This document shows positions 42,401 through 50,158 of a DNA stretch of 64,000 bases, in pieces. This stretch comes from Streptomyces sp. B93 (GTDB lineage Bacteria; Actinomycetota; Actinomycetes; Streptomycetales; Streptomycetaceae): the NCBI RefSeq assembly GCF_018070565.1, contig NZ_JAGPXL010000019.1, positions 1 through 64,000 on the forward strand, given 5' to 3'. Position 1 is the first letter of the stretch. Each line of letters opens with the position of its first letter. Below the pieces are notes generated by a model. That model did no database searches and was not told the origin of the DNA. It was given only the letters and a program-made list of their open reading frames with translations. The position numbers and the translations under genes were made by a program.

Positions 42401-43629
42401 TTGCGTTCTTCCTCGGTCATCCCGATGAACTCGCCGACGGGCAGGCCGTGTTCGCGCTGTCCCCCGAGGAGATCGCACTGATCAACCCGAATACGGGGAC
42501 GCTGCCGGTGTTCCGGAGGCGGAAGGATGCCGACCTTACGGTTGCCATTCAGCGGCGGGTCCCGGTCCTTGTCACAGAGGGACGCGTGGGTGGTGATCCG
42601 TGGAACATCACCTTCAAGAACTTCTTCAACGTGACTGATGACTCCGACCTGTTCCATGACCACGGAAGGCTGGAAGCCGCAGGATGGGAGCTTGAGGGGA
42701 ACGTCTTCGTACGGGACGGGGAGCGGATGCTGCCGCTCTACGAAGGCAAGATGGCTCACATCTTCGACCACCGATGGAACCGCTACTACGACCTCGGCAA
42801 CGACGACTACGAGCGCGTTCCGCTGGAAGACAAGAAGGACGCTCACGGCGTGACGCTGCCGCGCCAGTGGATCAAGGAGAGCGGCCGCATTCCGACGGTA
42901 CGCAAGGGCAAGGAGGTCGCGATCGCGGGCGTCGACCTCCGCCTGCAGGAGCTGGAATGGGAGAGAGACTGGCTGCTGGGTTGGCGTGATGTCGCCCGCA
43001 CGACGGATGAGCGGACCGCGATCCCTGCGTTTCTACCGAAGGTCGCCGTGGGCCACACCTTCCCGCTCATGTTCCCAGAAGTCCCCGTCGAGCTGGCCGC
43101 CGCCTTGGTCGCCGCACAAAGCTCCCTGGTCTTCGACTTCGTCGCCCGCCAAAAGGTTGGGGGCATCCACATGGCCCTCATGACCTGGAAGCAACTCCCT
43201 GTCCCCCACCCGGACAACCTCGCCCACCACACACCATTCCTCATCCCCCGCACTCTGGAACTCGTCTACTCCGCCTGGGACATGGAGCCCCTCGCCAAAG
43301 ACCTCGGCGACACCGGCGCCCCCTTCACCTGGAACGAGGACCGCCGCGCCCGGCTCCGCGCCGAACTGGACGCGTACTTCCTCCACCTCTACGGGGTGAA
43401 CCGCGAGGACGCCGACTACATCCTGGAGTCCTTCCAGACCGAGAACGGCGGCCTCAAGAACAACGAGATCGCCAAGTACGGCGAGTACCGCACCAAGCGC
43501 CTGGTCCTCGCCGAGTACGACCGCATGGCCTCGGCCGGACTCACCATGGAGAACCCCCTCGTGGACGGCGAGACCTACACGTCCACGCTCACCCCACCCC
43601 CAGGCCACGGCCCCCGACACCCCGCCTGA
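39493..43629 (+). CDS. N6-adenine DNA methylase, Eco57I/DrmMI type
   Basis: A 1378-residue class I methyltransferase. The SAM motif is DPACGSGHF (about 517-525), and the catalytic motif is NPPW (near 800) in CVLGNPPWDKVDF. YYTPSSLVDVLLDSTLDPV precedes motif I, as in Eco57I/PglX/DrmMI proteins. The N-terminal 450 residues are helical and the C-terminus probably reads the target sequence. In DISARM and BREX such enzymes mark host DNA; no cleavage domain is visible. The start overlaps the helicase stop as TGATG. GC3 falls noticeably around 41.8-42.2 kb compared with the rest of the gene. Confidence 0.9.
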   Translation: MSATTRNQVFTAVHTVGGLLPADMLVRISEGKVTKDLKGLAPADYRIPGSRSVRDEAERHWDNLKSLWRELREKLPAAPEASVPPDSTGYAQANWVEPLFEALGFGHLTAVGAAGIAADDGTKTFPVSHRRDDTLVHVTAWNASLNKHQGAGSPAPQSLLQEALNRTDAHLWALLTNGRQLRLLRDSNALATASYVEFDLEAIFDGELFSEFVIMYRLLHASRFEARDGGTQWTCWLEVWRDAALRLGARFLDDIGEGVRLAIRELGTGFLRHPANTALRENFDRHTYHAALLRLVYRLLFVFVAEDRDALHPPTATPEARDRYAKYFSTARLREQSRRRRGTSHADRWEALRLVLSALGDEAGRPELGLPGLGGLFDATEADEPLRGLTLSNEHLMAAIRHLAVVRDTEAKRWRTVDYRTLDAEELGAIYESLLALVPEYSATDRTFELAIRAGNERKKTGSYYTPSSLVDVLLDSTLDPVIDEAQRRGERAAAEAGRSDAREDIVSELLSLTVCDPACGSGHFLVAAARRIAKRVAAVRERTPEPPPEKVRHALHEVIARCVYGVDLNPMAVELAKVSLWMEALEPGKALGFLDAHVKLGNGLIGATPALLRGGIPEQAFKVVEGDDKSVANDWLKRNKLEHEGVYTLDAALDDQVSVTNDTFAAELRDVVEKDEDPTAKLGRVRALAERYRTWQESPAYLNALHIADAWCAAFMWEKTEDAPAPVTQRVFLSLQSAESEGALQETHQEIVRLSREYRFFHWHLEFPDVFSVPDHPSAAVGVDPVTGWAGGFDCVLGNPPWDKVDFEDKKYFSVVEPSLAEISGTARRTAIAKWASEHPEDGARYQAARRRVKSSFLFLGSSGAYPHLRKGLSIKGVNSLQTDQLFTERFVSITAPEGRCGTVVPTQIATGAGAQFLFQDLTQRGAVKHLYDFENGRREKLFPAVDSRYSFSLISLVGRDLTEPAAQFAFFLGHPDELADGQAVFALSPEEIALINPNTGTLPVFRRRKDADLTVAIQRRVPVLVTEGRVGGDPWNITFKNFFNVTDDSDLFHDHGRLEAAGWELEGNVFVRDGERMLPLYEGKMAHIFDHRWNRYYDLGNDDYERVPLEDKKDAHGVTLPRQWIKESGRIPTVRKGKEVAIAGVDLRLQELEWERDWLLGWRDVARTTDERTAIPAFLPKVAVGHTFPLMFPEVPVELAAALVAAQSSLVFDFVARQKVGGIHMALMTWKQLPVPHPDNLAHHTPFLIPRTLELVYSAWDMEPLAKDLGDTGAPFTWNEDRRARLRAELDAYFLHLYGVNREDADYILESFQTENGGLKNNEIAKYGEYRTKRLVLAEYDRMASAGLTMENPLVDGETYTSTLTPPPGHGPRHPA

Positions 43630-43691
43630 CCGAGCGCGTATCCCAGGGTGACGATGTCGCACTTCGACGAAGTCACCGGCAAGGTCCCGAC

Positions 43692-43720
43692 GGCGGTCAC
43701 TGGCCGGCCCGGTGACCGCC
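43692..43720. terminator. Hairpin after the methylase gene
   Basis: Perfect 9-bp arms GGCGGTCAC (43692-43700) and GTGACCGCC (43712-43720) around an 11-base loop, 63 bases after the methylase stop and 50 before the next start. There is no T tract, which is usual in Streptomyces. It may end or attenuate the defence operon. Confidence 0.55.
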
Positions 43721-43770
43721 GCGCGCATCCCGACTACTTCCAACTGCGATAAACACGTCAGGAGCAGGCG

Positions 43771-45021
43771 TTGAACAACGAGATCCAGCTGATCAGTGAC
43801 GGCGAAGGACTGGCGGTCATCGGGAACGCGACGGACGTCGAACGCTTCCTCGCCTCGGAGGGATTGCCGTCGAAGGACCTCGGAGTGCATCGACTCAAGT
43901 CCGTCTTCGGTACCGGGGCCGCAGTCGCGCAGGCCGGTTCGGAGATTGCCGCCAACTCCAGTCGCTGGGTGAAATTGACCCAGGAGTCCGCGGAGCGTGT
44001 CAAGAAGTTCGGGCTGATGGAAAGCAAGACGCCAGGCATCAGCCACGCGATGATAGGGAAACCCGGTTCGATCAAGAATTGGCTCCAGATCGACAAGGGC
44101 GCCGGCTCGTTCCTGGCCAACCCGGCACGTCTGGCCGGTGTTGCGGGGATCATGGCGCAGTCCTCGATGCAGCAGACCATGGACGAGATCACCGACTACC
44201 TCGCCACGATCGACGAGAAGGTCGACGACATACTCCGCGCCCAGAAGGACACCATGCTGTCTCGCATGATCGGAATCGACCTCGTGATCGAGGAGACCAT
44301 GACTATCCGAGAACAGGTGGGCCGGGTCTCCGACGTTACGTGGTCGAAGGTGCAGACCGCACCGACGACGATCGCGGAGACCCAGGCGTACGCCTTGCGT
44401 CAACTCGACGCCGTCGCGGAGAAGTTGGAAAACAAACCCAAGATCGGCGATCTCGCCACGAAGATCAGGGAAGTCGAGCCCAAGGTTCGGGAGTGGCTCG
44501 CCGTTCTGGCACGCTGCTTCCAACTGCAGGACGCGATCGCCGTGCTCGAACTCGACCGGGTGCTGGACGCGCATCCGGATCAGTTGGATCAGCACCGTCT
44601 CGGGCTTCGGGCGGCCCGACAGAACCGGCTGGATCTCATCTCACGGAGCACCGAGCGTCTGGTGGCCCGGATGAACGCGGCTGCCGACGCGGCCAACTCG
44701 AAGGTGCTGCTGCACCCGACCAAATCCCCGGTCGTGGTCCAGTCGAGCAACCATGTGGTGACCGGCGTCCATGACTTTCACGCGCGGCTCGGGATCGAGT
44801 CCGGTCGCCAGTCATCGGAGACGAGACGATGGGTGGAAGCGGCGACAGAGGTGAAGGACAAGGCGCTGGAGACTGGGGCGAAGGGCGTCAGTGCCGCCAG
44901 AATCCTCGGCAACGAGACCCTCGACCGGGCCAACTCGGTCAAGGGCAGACTCTCCAGCGAGATCACCGAACGAGCCCGCCGCCTGCGCCGGGACGAAAAA
45001 GATGGTGCCGACGAAGGCTGA
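43771..45021 (+). CDS. Helical protein of unknown function
   Basis: A 416-residue protein beginning at TTG 43771 (NNEIQLISDGEGLAVIGNA), with AGGAG eight bases upstream. It is predominantly helical with charged and heptad-like stretches (ITDYLATIDEKVDDILRAQKD; KVREWLAVLARCFQLQDAIAVLELDRVLD). One modestly hydrophobic patch (ARLAGVAGIMAQ) is not a clear membrane span. No catalytic motif is visible. Similar proteins are, as far as I recall, annotated only as hypothetical in actinobacteria. It follows the methylase gene after a hairpin in the same direction, so it may be an accessory factor or an independent gene. Confidence 0.8.
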   Translation: MNNEIQLISDGEGLAVIGNATDVERFLASEGLPSKDLGVHRLKSVFGTGAAVAQAGSEIAANSSRWVKLTQESAERVKKFGLMESKTPGISHAMIGKPGSIKNWLQIDKGAGSFLANPARLAGVAGIMAQSSMQQTMDEITDYLATIDEKVDDILRAQKDTMLSRMIGIDLVIEETMTIREQVGRVSDVTWSKVQTAPTTIAETQAYALRQLDAVAEKLENKPKIGDLATKIREVEPKVREWLAVLARCFQLQDAIAVLELDRVLDAHPDQLDQHRLGLRAARQNRLDLISRSTERLVARMNAAADAANSKVLLHPTKSPVVVQSSNHVVTGVHDFHARLGIESGRQSSETRRWVEAATEVKDKALETGAKGVSAARILGNETLDRANSVKGRLSSEITERARRLRRDEKDGADEG

Positions 45022-45085
45022 GTGAGCGTCGACGGCCCGCACCGTGGGGCGATCCATCAACCGCGCGCCCCACGGCCGACCTCTG

Positions 45086-45274
45086 TCAGTCCCGTGCCGC
45101 CGCGAACCCCACGAACCGCTCCCACTCCACACGCCCGACTGCGAAGTGAGGACGCGTCACATCCTTGGAGTCCCGTACGCAGACGGCCTGTTCGGTGACG
45201 GCGACCTCGACGCAGCTGTCACCCTGGCTGCCGCTGTAGCTGGACTTGAACCACGCCAGTTCCGTCGTGCTCAT
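45086..45274 (-). CDS. DUF397 protein
   Basis: A 62-residue DUF397 protein with the signature WFKSSYSGSQGDSCVEVAV and VRDSKD, then WERFVGF. In Streptomyces these small proteins pair with DUF5753 XRE regulators at many loci (WhiJ-, BldB- or AbaA-like) and modulate them. Its ATG overlaps the stop of the XRE gene (ATGA). Confidence 0.93.
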   Translation of the reverse strand: MSTTELAWFKSSYSGSQGDSCVEVAVTEQAVCVRDSKDVTRPHFAVGRVEWERFVGFAAARD

Positions 45275-46158
45275 AGTTCTCCTCGGAGTCGCTCCAACAG
45301 ACCCCGCGAGTCCTTGGCGTTCAGGGCCTGCGAGCGCAGTGTGTCATAGCGCTGGTAGAGCAGGCTCACCTCTTTCGGATCGGAGATCAGGCGGCCGTTC
45401 TGCTGCCCCTCGGAGTACGCCAGGCGCTGCCCCTTCGGGGTCTCCAGAAGCTGCAATGGACCATCCAGGCAGGCGTGCAACCCAGCCTCCAGCGGCACGA
45501 TCTGCAGCGTCACATTGCGCGGCGCGCTCAGCTCCAGTACATGGTCGAACAGCTCCCGCATCAGCTCCGCGTCCCCGAATCGCCGCCGAAAGACGTGCTC
45601 TTCCACGATGAAGCTGAACGGCGTCGTCGGCCGCTCGAACAGCATCCGTTGCCGCTCCATCCGCCGAGCCATGAACTCGTCCAGCTGGTCGTCCGGTGCC
45701 ACCGGAACGGTCCCTTCGAACACCGCCCGCGCATACCCCTCCGACTGCAACAACCCCGGCACCAGCCTGCACTCATACGTACACAGACTCACCGCCACCC
45801 GCTCCAACCGAGCCCACTGCCGAAACCAAGCCGCCAGCCCCACATCCCCCCGCCCCCGCGTCACGTACTTCGACGACTTCCGCAACGCCCCGGTGTTCCC
45901 GAGGAGTTCCTCCGACCGCACCACGTACGACTCGTCGGGCATCCGCCGCCCCAGCTCCACCGACTCCACGGTGTGCTTGGAGAAGCGCACCAGGCCCGCG
46001 AACTCGGCTCTGCTGTACCCCGCGTGCTCGCGCAGCGCCTGCTGGACGGCTCCCCAGGTCCGCAGACTGTCCGAGGGATCGGGCTCACGATCCGGCTCAC
46101 CGCCGGCCGCCTCCCCGTCGCCGCAGCCCTCGGCCATGATGTCGATGCCGCCCGTCAT
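45271..46158 (-). CDS. XRE-family regulator with DUF5753 (WhiJ-like)
   Basis: A 295-residue regulator. An N-terminal helix-turn-helix is AVQQALREHAGYSRAEFAGLVRFSKHTVESVELGRRMP, and the DUF5753 domain follows (LVPGLLQSEGYARAVFE; TTPFSFIVEEHVFRRRFGD; NVTLQIVPLEAGLHACLDGPLQLLE). The ATG at 46158 has GGAGG nine bases upstream; 46137 is an alternative. Together with the DUF397 gene it forms an operon. The ATPase gene at 47322 was probably its divergent neighbour before the insertion described for 46187-47333. Confidence 0.9.
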   Translation of the reverse strand: MTGGIDIMAEGCGDGEAAGGEPDREPDPSDSLRTWGAVQQALREHAGYSRAEFAGLVRFSKHTVESVELGRRMPDESYVVRSEELLGNTGALRKSSKYVTRGRGDVGLAAWFRQWARLERVAVSLCTYECRLVPGLLQSEGYARAVFEGTVPVAPDDQLDEFMARRMERQRMLFERPTTPFSFIVEEHVFRRRFGDAELMRELFDHVLELSAPRNVTLQIVPLEAGLHACLDGPLQLLETPKGQRLAYSEGQQNGRLISDPKEVSLLYQRYDTLRSQALNAKDSRGLLERLRGEL

Positions 46159-46186
46159 ACGCGGCCACCTCCCCGTTCCGTACACG

Positions 46187-46346
46187 TGACACGCACTGTC
46201 CGTCGCTCCACACCCGACAGCACCCAGCGTGACGGAAAACCTTGCGTACCGTCCACAGAATGTGTCCGTACGCTGACGCACCGTACGGGCGTCACTCCTG
46301 GAACGCGCCCCCGTACGCCCGCCACATTGGCCCCATGAGCGCAACC
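46187..46346 (+). repeat. 160-bp direct repeat, copy 1
   Basis: Matches 47174-47333 over 160 bases with about 7 mismatches (near 96 percent), at a constant offset of 987. It contains the divergent control region, TGTCCGTACGCTGACGCACC, and the start ATGAGCGCAACC of the HATPase gene. After the repeat the two copies diverge completely. Confidence 0.9.
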
Positions 46347-46427
46347 ACCCTCGAAGACGGCAAGGAGCTGTCCGACATCGACTCCGCGAAGGTCGCCTGG
46401 GTCGAGCGCATGGCCCTCGCCAACTGA
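46335..46427 (+). pseudogene. Chimeric 30-codon ORF behind duplicated promoter
   Basis: The first four codons (MSAT) come from the duplicated HATPase start; the rest (LEDGKELSDIDSAKVAWVER, then MALAN) is unrelated to the ATPase and ends at TGA 46425-46427. It looks like a fragment joined to the start by the rearrangement, yet the promoter and start are intact, so a short peptide could be made. Not recognised. Confidence 0.45.
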
Positions 46428-46453
46428 CCCGTGCCGCCCGGGATCGGCTCCTC

Positions 46454-46897
46454 TCAGGTGGCGATGGCCTGATGGGCCAGCAGCAGCGCGAGCGGTCCCC
46501 CCTGAAGCAGGAAGCGTCCCTCGGTGGCGGCGCGGATCGCTTCAGGCATGGGCCACCACATGAGCTTGAAGCCCTCTTCGCTGGGGGTGAGCTGCTGCGG
46601 GCCGCAGGTGAGACCTTCGGCCAGGAAAGGGTGGATGCGGGCGGTGGAGTTCAGGGTGATGGCGTACGAGCCGAGTGGCCGCCAGGTCCGGGCGATGACG
46701 CCGGCTTCCTCACGCAGCTCGCGCCGCGCGCACTCTTCCGGTGTCTCGCCGTCCTCCCGGCGTCCTCCGGGCAGAAACACGTACTCACCGCCATGCCGGG
46801 GAAATGCGGCGGTCAGGACGGCAACCATGCCTTCCGCGTCTCGGGCCACGATGACGGAGGCGTCGTGCTCTGTCCCTCGCCGGGATGTGTCGCTCAT
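46454..46897 (-). CDS. NUDIX hydrolase
   Basis: A 147-residue Nudix protein. The Nudix box is complete: GGRREDGETPEECARRELRE, followed by EAGV. Enzymes of this family hydrolyse nucleoside diphosphates linked to other groups, using Mg. It sits inside the segment bounded by the 160-bp direct repeats, next to a truncated sulfatase-like gene in the same direction, so it was probably brought in with it. Substrate not predictable. Confidence 0.92.
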   Translation of the reverse strand: MSDTSRRGTEHDASVIVARDAEGMVAVLTAAFPRHGGEYVFLPGGRREDGETPEECARRELREEAGVIARTWRPLGSYAITLNSTARIHPFLAEGLTCGPQQLTPSEEGFKLMWWPMPEAIRAATEGRFLLQGGPLALLLAHQAIAT

Positions 46898-46916
46898 GGC
46901 CGGGGAGCGTAGCCGC

Positions 46917-47179
46917 CTACTCCGACAGCCAGACCGCGAACGGCACGTTCAGCACGGTCGGGTGGGCGATGCCACGGCCGCGGTAGCCGTCCTCGCCGAA
47001 GGCGTCGCCGTGGTCGGCGCACATGATGATCAGCCATCTCTCCTTGTCCGTGAGCCCGTCGACCAGGCGGCCGAGGTGTTCGTCGGTGTACGCGAGTGCT
47101 GCGGCCTGGGACTGCCAGGAGTCGCCGCTGTCGCCGACGTAGTGGCCGTGGGGAACGTGGGTGGCAGAGACGTTGACAC
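46917..47179 (-). pseudogene. Truncated sulfatase-type hydrolase (STM4013-like), 3' fragment
   Basis: Only the last 85 or so residues remain: NVSATHVPHGHYVGDSGDSW, ALAYTDEHLGRLVDGLTD, and the metal-binding pattern CADHGDAFGEDGYRGRGIAHP, typical of STM4013/SEN3800-family alkaline-phosphatase-fold hydrolases. The upstream part is cut exactly at the edge of direct repeat copy 2 (47174). The frame continues into the repeat but is non-homologous there. Confidence 0.8.
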
Positions 47180-47333
47180 GCACTGTCCGTCGCTCCACAC
47201 CCGACAGCACCCAGCGTGACGGAGGACCCCGCGCACCGTCCACAGAATGTGTCCGTACGCTGACGCACCGTACGGGCGTCACTCCTGGAACGCACCCCCG
47301 CACGCCCGCCACATTGGCCCCATGAGCGCAACC
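47174..47333 (+). repeat. 160-bp direct repeat, copy 2
   Basis: Second copy of 46187-46346. Here it is the true upstream region and first four codons of the HATPase gene. The copy boundary at 47174 coincides with the break in the sulfatase-like gene. Confidence 0.9.
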
Positions 47334-47798
47334 CTCCCCCAACCCCCCAGCACCGTGGCCACGTTCGCCCAGCTCCTGTCCTCCACCCGCCGAGGAGCCC
47401 GCCTCGCGCGCCTCCTCGCCACCACCCAGCTCCGCGCCTGGGACCTGTCACCAGAAGTGACCGAGCGAGCCGAGCAGATCGTCGCCGAACTCGCCGCCAA
47501 CGCGGCCCTGCACGGCCGCGTCCAGGGCCGCGACTTCCGGCTCGCCCTCACCTTCGACACCCCGACCGGCCTCCTCCGCATCGCGGTCACCGACGCCAAG
47601 GGCGGCCAACCCCCCGTCGTACCCACCGATTCGACGACGTACGGCGAGTCCGGCCGCGGTCTACTCCTGGTCGGCGCCCTGGCCGACCGCTGGGGCACCG
47701 AACCGCATCCGCCGGGCGGCAAGACTGTTTGGGCCGAGGTGAGCCCCGTTGCCAGACCTACCAGTGGCTTGCACGAGTTGCCACCAGCCGGCCCGTGA
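47322..47798 (+). CDS. ATP-binding protein, HATPase (anti-sigma-like)
   Basis: A 158-residue GHKL-fold protein of the RsbW/SpoIIAB-like type abundant in Streptomyces. The N box is AEQIVAELAANAALHG, the G1-like region IAVTDAKGG, and the G2 box SGRGLLLVGALADRWG. Such proteins act as anti-sigma kinases or as ATP-dependent partners of DUF397/XRE regulators. It was probably the divergent partner of the XRE gene at 45271-46158 before the intervening segment was inserted. A decayed relative lies at 51434-51792. Confidence 0.9.
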   Translation: MSATLPQPPSTVATFAQLLSSTRRGARLARLLATTQLRAWDLSPEVTERAEQIVAELAANAALHGRVQGRDFRLALTFDTPTGLLRIAVTDAKGGQPPVVPTDSTTYGESGRGLLLVGALADRWGTEPHPPGGKTVWAEVSPVARPTSGLHELPPAGP

Positions 47799-47830
47799 CG
47801 GGCCATCTGGGGGTTTCTGCACGGCCGGGG

Positions 47831-48685
47831 TCAGCTCAGGGCGTCGATGGCCTTCACGATCAGGGCCCGCGCATCAGCCCCGTAGACGGCCAGTTCTGTG
47901 AGCCGGGCGAACGCCCGCAGGTACAGGTCGAGTTCGCTCGGCGCCGTGACGGTCACCTTCGCGGCGAGCAACTCCACATGGATCCGAGAGTCATCGAACA
48001 CCGTGAACTGCTCCAGTGGCCACATGACCGCCTCTCGCGAGGCCGCGGCCGGGATGATGCCGAGCGACATGGAGGGCAGAGACATCGCGGCCAGCAGGTT
48101 GCCGAGTTGGCCGGCCATCACGTCCTGATCGCCGACCCGGTGATGGAGGACGTTCTCTTCGATCAGGGTCGCGAACCGGTGGTCTCCTTCGTGGATGACG
48201 TGCGCGCGTCGCATGCGGACCTCGACCGCGGCGGCCACGTCGTCCGGGGTGCCTCGGAAGTCCGCGATAGTGCGCATGAGCGCCGTCGCGTAAGCGGGTG
48301 TCTGCAGATAGCCGGGCACGACGTGGGAGGCGTACACGCGAAACTGGCGGGTGCGCTCGTACAGCTTGGCCGAGGTCTCCGCCAACTGCTTCATGCCCGT
48401 CCGCTGGAGCCGCTTCCACTGGAGGTACATGGAGTCGGCTTGCCGGTTGGCCGCGATGAGGTCGTCCGCCTGGTCGGTCGCGCCGCAGGCCGCACACCAG
48501 ACGCGGATGTCGGCGTCGGCCGGCGCGGTGACAGCGTTCTCGATCCTCGACGACTTGGCGACGGACCAGCCTGCGAGCCGGGCGAGTTCCTTGCCGGTGA
48601 TGCCCGCGTCCAGGCGCAGCTCCCGCAGCCTGGCCGCGAGGGCTGCGCGTGCTTCCTGCACGCTGGACGTGGGGAATGTGGACAT
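47831..48685 (-). CDS. XRE-family regulator with DUF5753
   Basis: A 284-residue regulator: helix-turn-helix in LAARLRELRLDAGITGKELARLAGWSVAKSSRIENA, then DUF5753 (FRVYASHVVPGYLQTPAYATALM; RFATLIEENVLHHRVG; MSLGIIPAAASREAVMWPLEQFTVFD). It begins six bases after the DUF6879 stop, forming an operon with it. DUF6879 commonly replaces DUF397 as partner of this regulator type. Confidence 0.92.
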   Translation of the reverse strand: MSTFPTSSVQEARAALAARLRELRLDAGITGKELARLAGWSVAKSSRIENAVTAPADADIRVWCAACGATDQADDLIAANRQADSMYLQWKRLQRTGMKQLAETSAKLYERTRQFRVYASHVVPGYLQTPAYATALMRTIADFRGTPDDVAAAVEVRMRRAHVIHEGDHRFATLIEENVLHHRVGDQDVMAGQLGNLLAAMSLPSMSLGIIPAAASREAVMWPLEQFTVFDDSRIHVELLAAKVTVTAPSELDLYLRAFARLTELAVYGADARALIVKAIDALS

Positions 48686-48691
48686 GGACGG

Positions 48692-49207
48692 CTACTTGAC
48701 CTCGTACTGGTCGTGAGGAGTGGCCCGTTCCCAGATTCGTTCGTATGCGGCCGCGTGCTGGGAGACCGTGCTGCGCTCGTCGCAGAGTTCCTTGCTGACC
48801 CATTCGCCGTCGCCGGAGAAGTGGTGCACGCGTATCAGCCGCCGGTCGAAGATCCAAAGGTCGGTGCCCGGGACTAGCAGGTCCCACGCGCGGTGCCGTG
48901 GGAGCCAGCGCACCTCCTCGCCGGCTTCCACGTTGGCGCGGGTCTGGTAGTGCTCCCACGCGATGTACTCGGTGACCGGCTCGGACACGATCCTGACGCG
49001 CCGCACGTGCACGCCGCGGGCGACAGCGTCCGCGATGTTCTGGTGGTAGGGACGCCACCAGGAACCCCGGTCGTCCCAGTCGACGCGATGGCCGTCCTGC
49101 CAGGATTCGAAGCGGGGGTTGGTGAAGTAGGCGTCCCTCATCTCCAGATGGGCGGCCGACTGCCGGGTGTCGGCGAGGAGTTCAGCGAACTCCGGGATCG
49201 AGCTCAT
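48692..49207 (-). CDS. DUF6879 protein
   Basis: A 171-residue DUF6879 protein with the usual pattern SAAHLEMRDAYFTNPRFESW, VRRVRIVSEPVTEYIAWEHY, and RWLPRHRA with DLWIFD. Proteins of this family lie beside XRE/DUF5753 regulators and are presumed to act with them; no biochemical activity is known to me. The gene overlaps the end of the preceding small gene by 26 bases and precedes the XRE gene by six. Confidence 0.88.
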   Translation of the reverse strand: MSSIPEFAELLADTRQSAAHLEMRDAYFTNPRFESWQDGHRVDWDDRGSWWRPYHQNIADAVARGVHVRRVRIVSEPVTEYIAWEHYQTRANVEAGEEVRWLPRHRAWDLLVPGTDLWIFDRRLIRVHHFSGDGEWVSKELCDERSTVSQHAAAYERIWERATPHDQYEVK

Positions 49208-49433
49208 CGCACGCCTTCCTGATGATCGGGATCATACGGGCCGGGATCCTGATGACTGTCTCGCCGGATGGGATCGGCGCCCTCGCCGGGGACAAGGCGT
49301 CGCATGTCGCGGTCGTCTCGTCGTCGGCCTGGTAGCTCTGGATCAGCAGATCGTCCGTGCTGGTGTCCACCCAGACTGTGGGGCATCCGTCCTCGTCTGT
49401 CTCGGGGTCGATCCCGACGAACTGAATGTTCAT
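49182..49433 (-). CDS. Small acidic protein of unknown function
   Basis: An 83-residue acidic protein (MNIQFVGIDPETDEDGCPTV; IPSGETVIRIPARMIPIIRK). No known motif. GGGAG precedes the ATG. It overlaps the DUF6879 start and so belongs to the same operon; similar short genes are common at this position in Streptomyces XRE/DUF6879 loci. Confidence 0.8.
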   Translation of the reverse strand: MNIQFVGIDPETDEDGCPTVWVDTSTDDLLIQSYQADDETTATCDALSPARAPIPSGETVIRIPARMIPIIRKACDELDPGVR

Positions 49434-49662
49434 GGTGACTGGTCTCCCGCACTGGTCGGTTGCAGCGATTTACACCACCATCGTGCGCACGCATCACGTG
49501 GTCAAGAGCACATGCCAGCCATGACCTGCACCCTCGAACTGACATGTAATTCGGTGCAATTCTATGGCCTGGCCGATGGAGGGTCTTTTACGGTCGGGGA
49601 GACGATGGAATCCGGCGGCCTCGCGAAGGACCCCGGGCATGGCCGACTGTGAAGGAGTCGAC

Positions 49663-50037
49663 GTGCCGAACCGTACTGCCCGCCAACCCGCTGCGGCGGA
49701 CCGCGGCGACCCGCCAGACATCCCCACCATGCGCTCGACCGCCGACCGGATCCTCGCCCTCGACGCGAAGCCCATCAGCCCCGAAGATCTGGAGACGCTC
49801 CGGATCAACATGCACGGCCAGCTCGAACTACTCATCCACGCCGTACAGGGTCTCGCAGCCGGGTTCCCGAAAGGGGACATCCCGCGCGAGTGCGCCCTGG
49901 CCGGTGTGCGTGAAGCAGGCATGCGGCTCCGGCTGGGTGTCGGCGGCAGCGGCCCTGTGCGCATGTCCGTATCGATGAAACTGGCCCGCTCAGTGGTCGC
50001 CCTGTGCGACCACTACGAGGACCTCGGCGGGCGGTGA
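49663..50037 (+). CDS. DUF6415-like protein
   Basis: A 124-residue protein. A short Pro/Ala-rich lead is followed by STADRILALDAKPISPEDLETLRINMHGQLELLIHAV and a basic helical end (SMKLARSVVALCDHYEDL). This fits the DUF6415 family often found beside XRE regulators. The GTG at 49663 follows AAGGAG five bases upstream and is preferred over the upstream open frame. It is divergent from the DUF6879 operon. Confidence 0.7.
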   Translation: MPNRTARQPAAADRGDPPDIPTMRSTADRILALDAKPISPEDLETLRINMHGQLELLIHAVQGLAAGFPKGDIPRECALAGVREAGMRLRLGVGGSGPVRMSVSMKLARSVVALCDHYEDLGGR

Positions 50038-50158
50038 CCGTCCCGGCCTCGCGCCACCTCTTAACTCCCGCCCCCGCTCCCCCAACCCTGGACAGGTCGA
50101 GCAACCGGGGCGGGCTGCACCACACAACACGGCAACGACACCCCAGAAGGGCAGGTCC

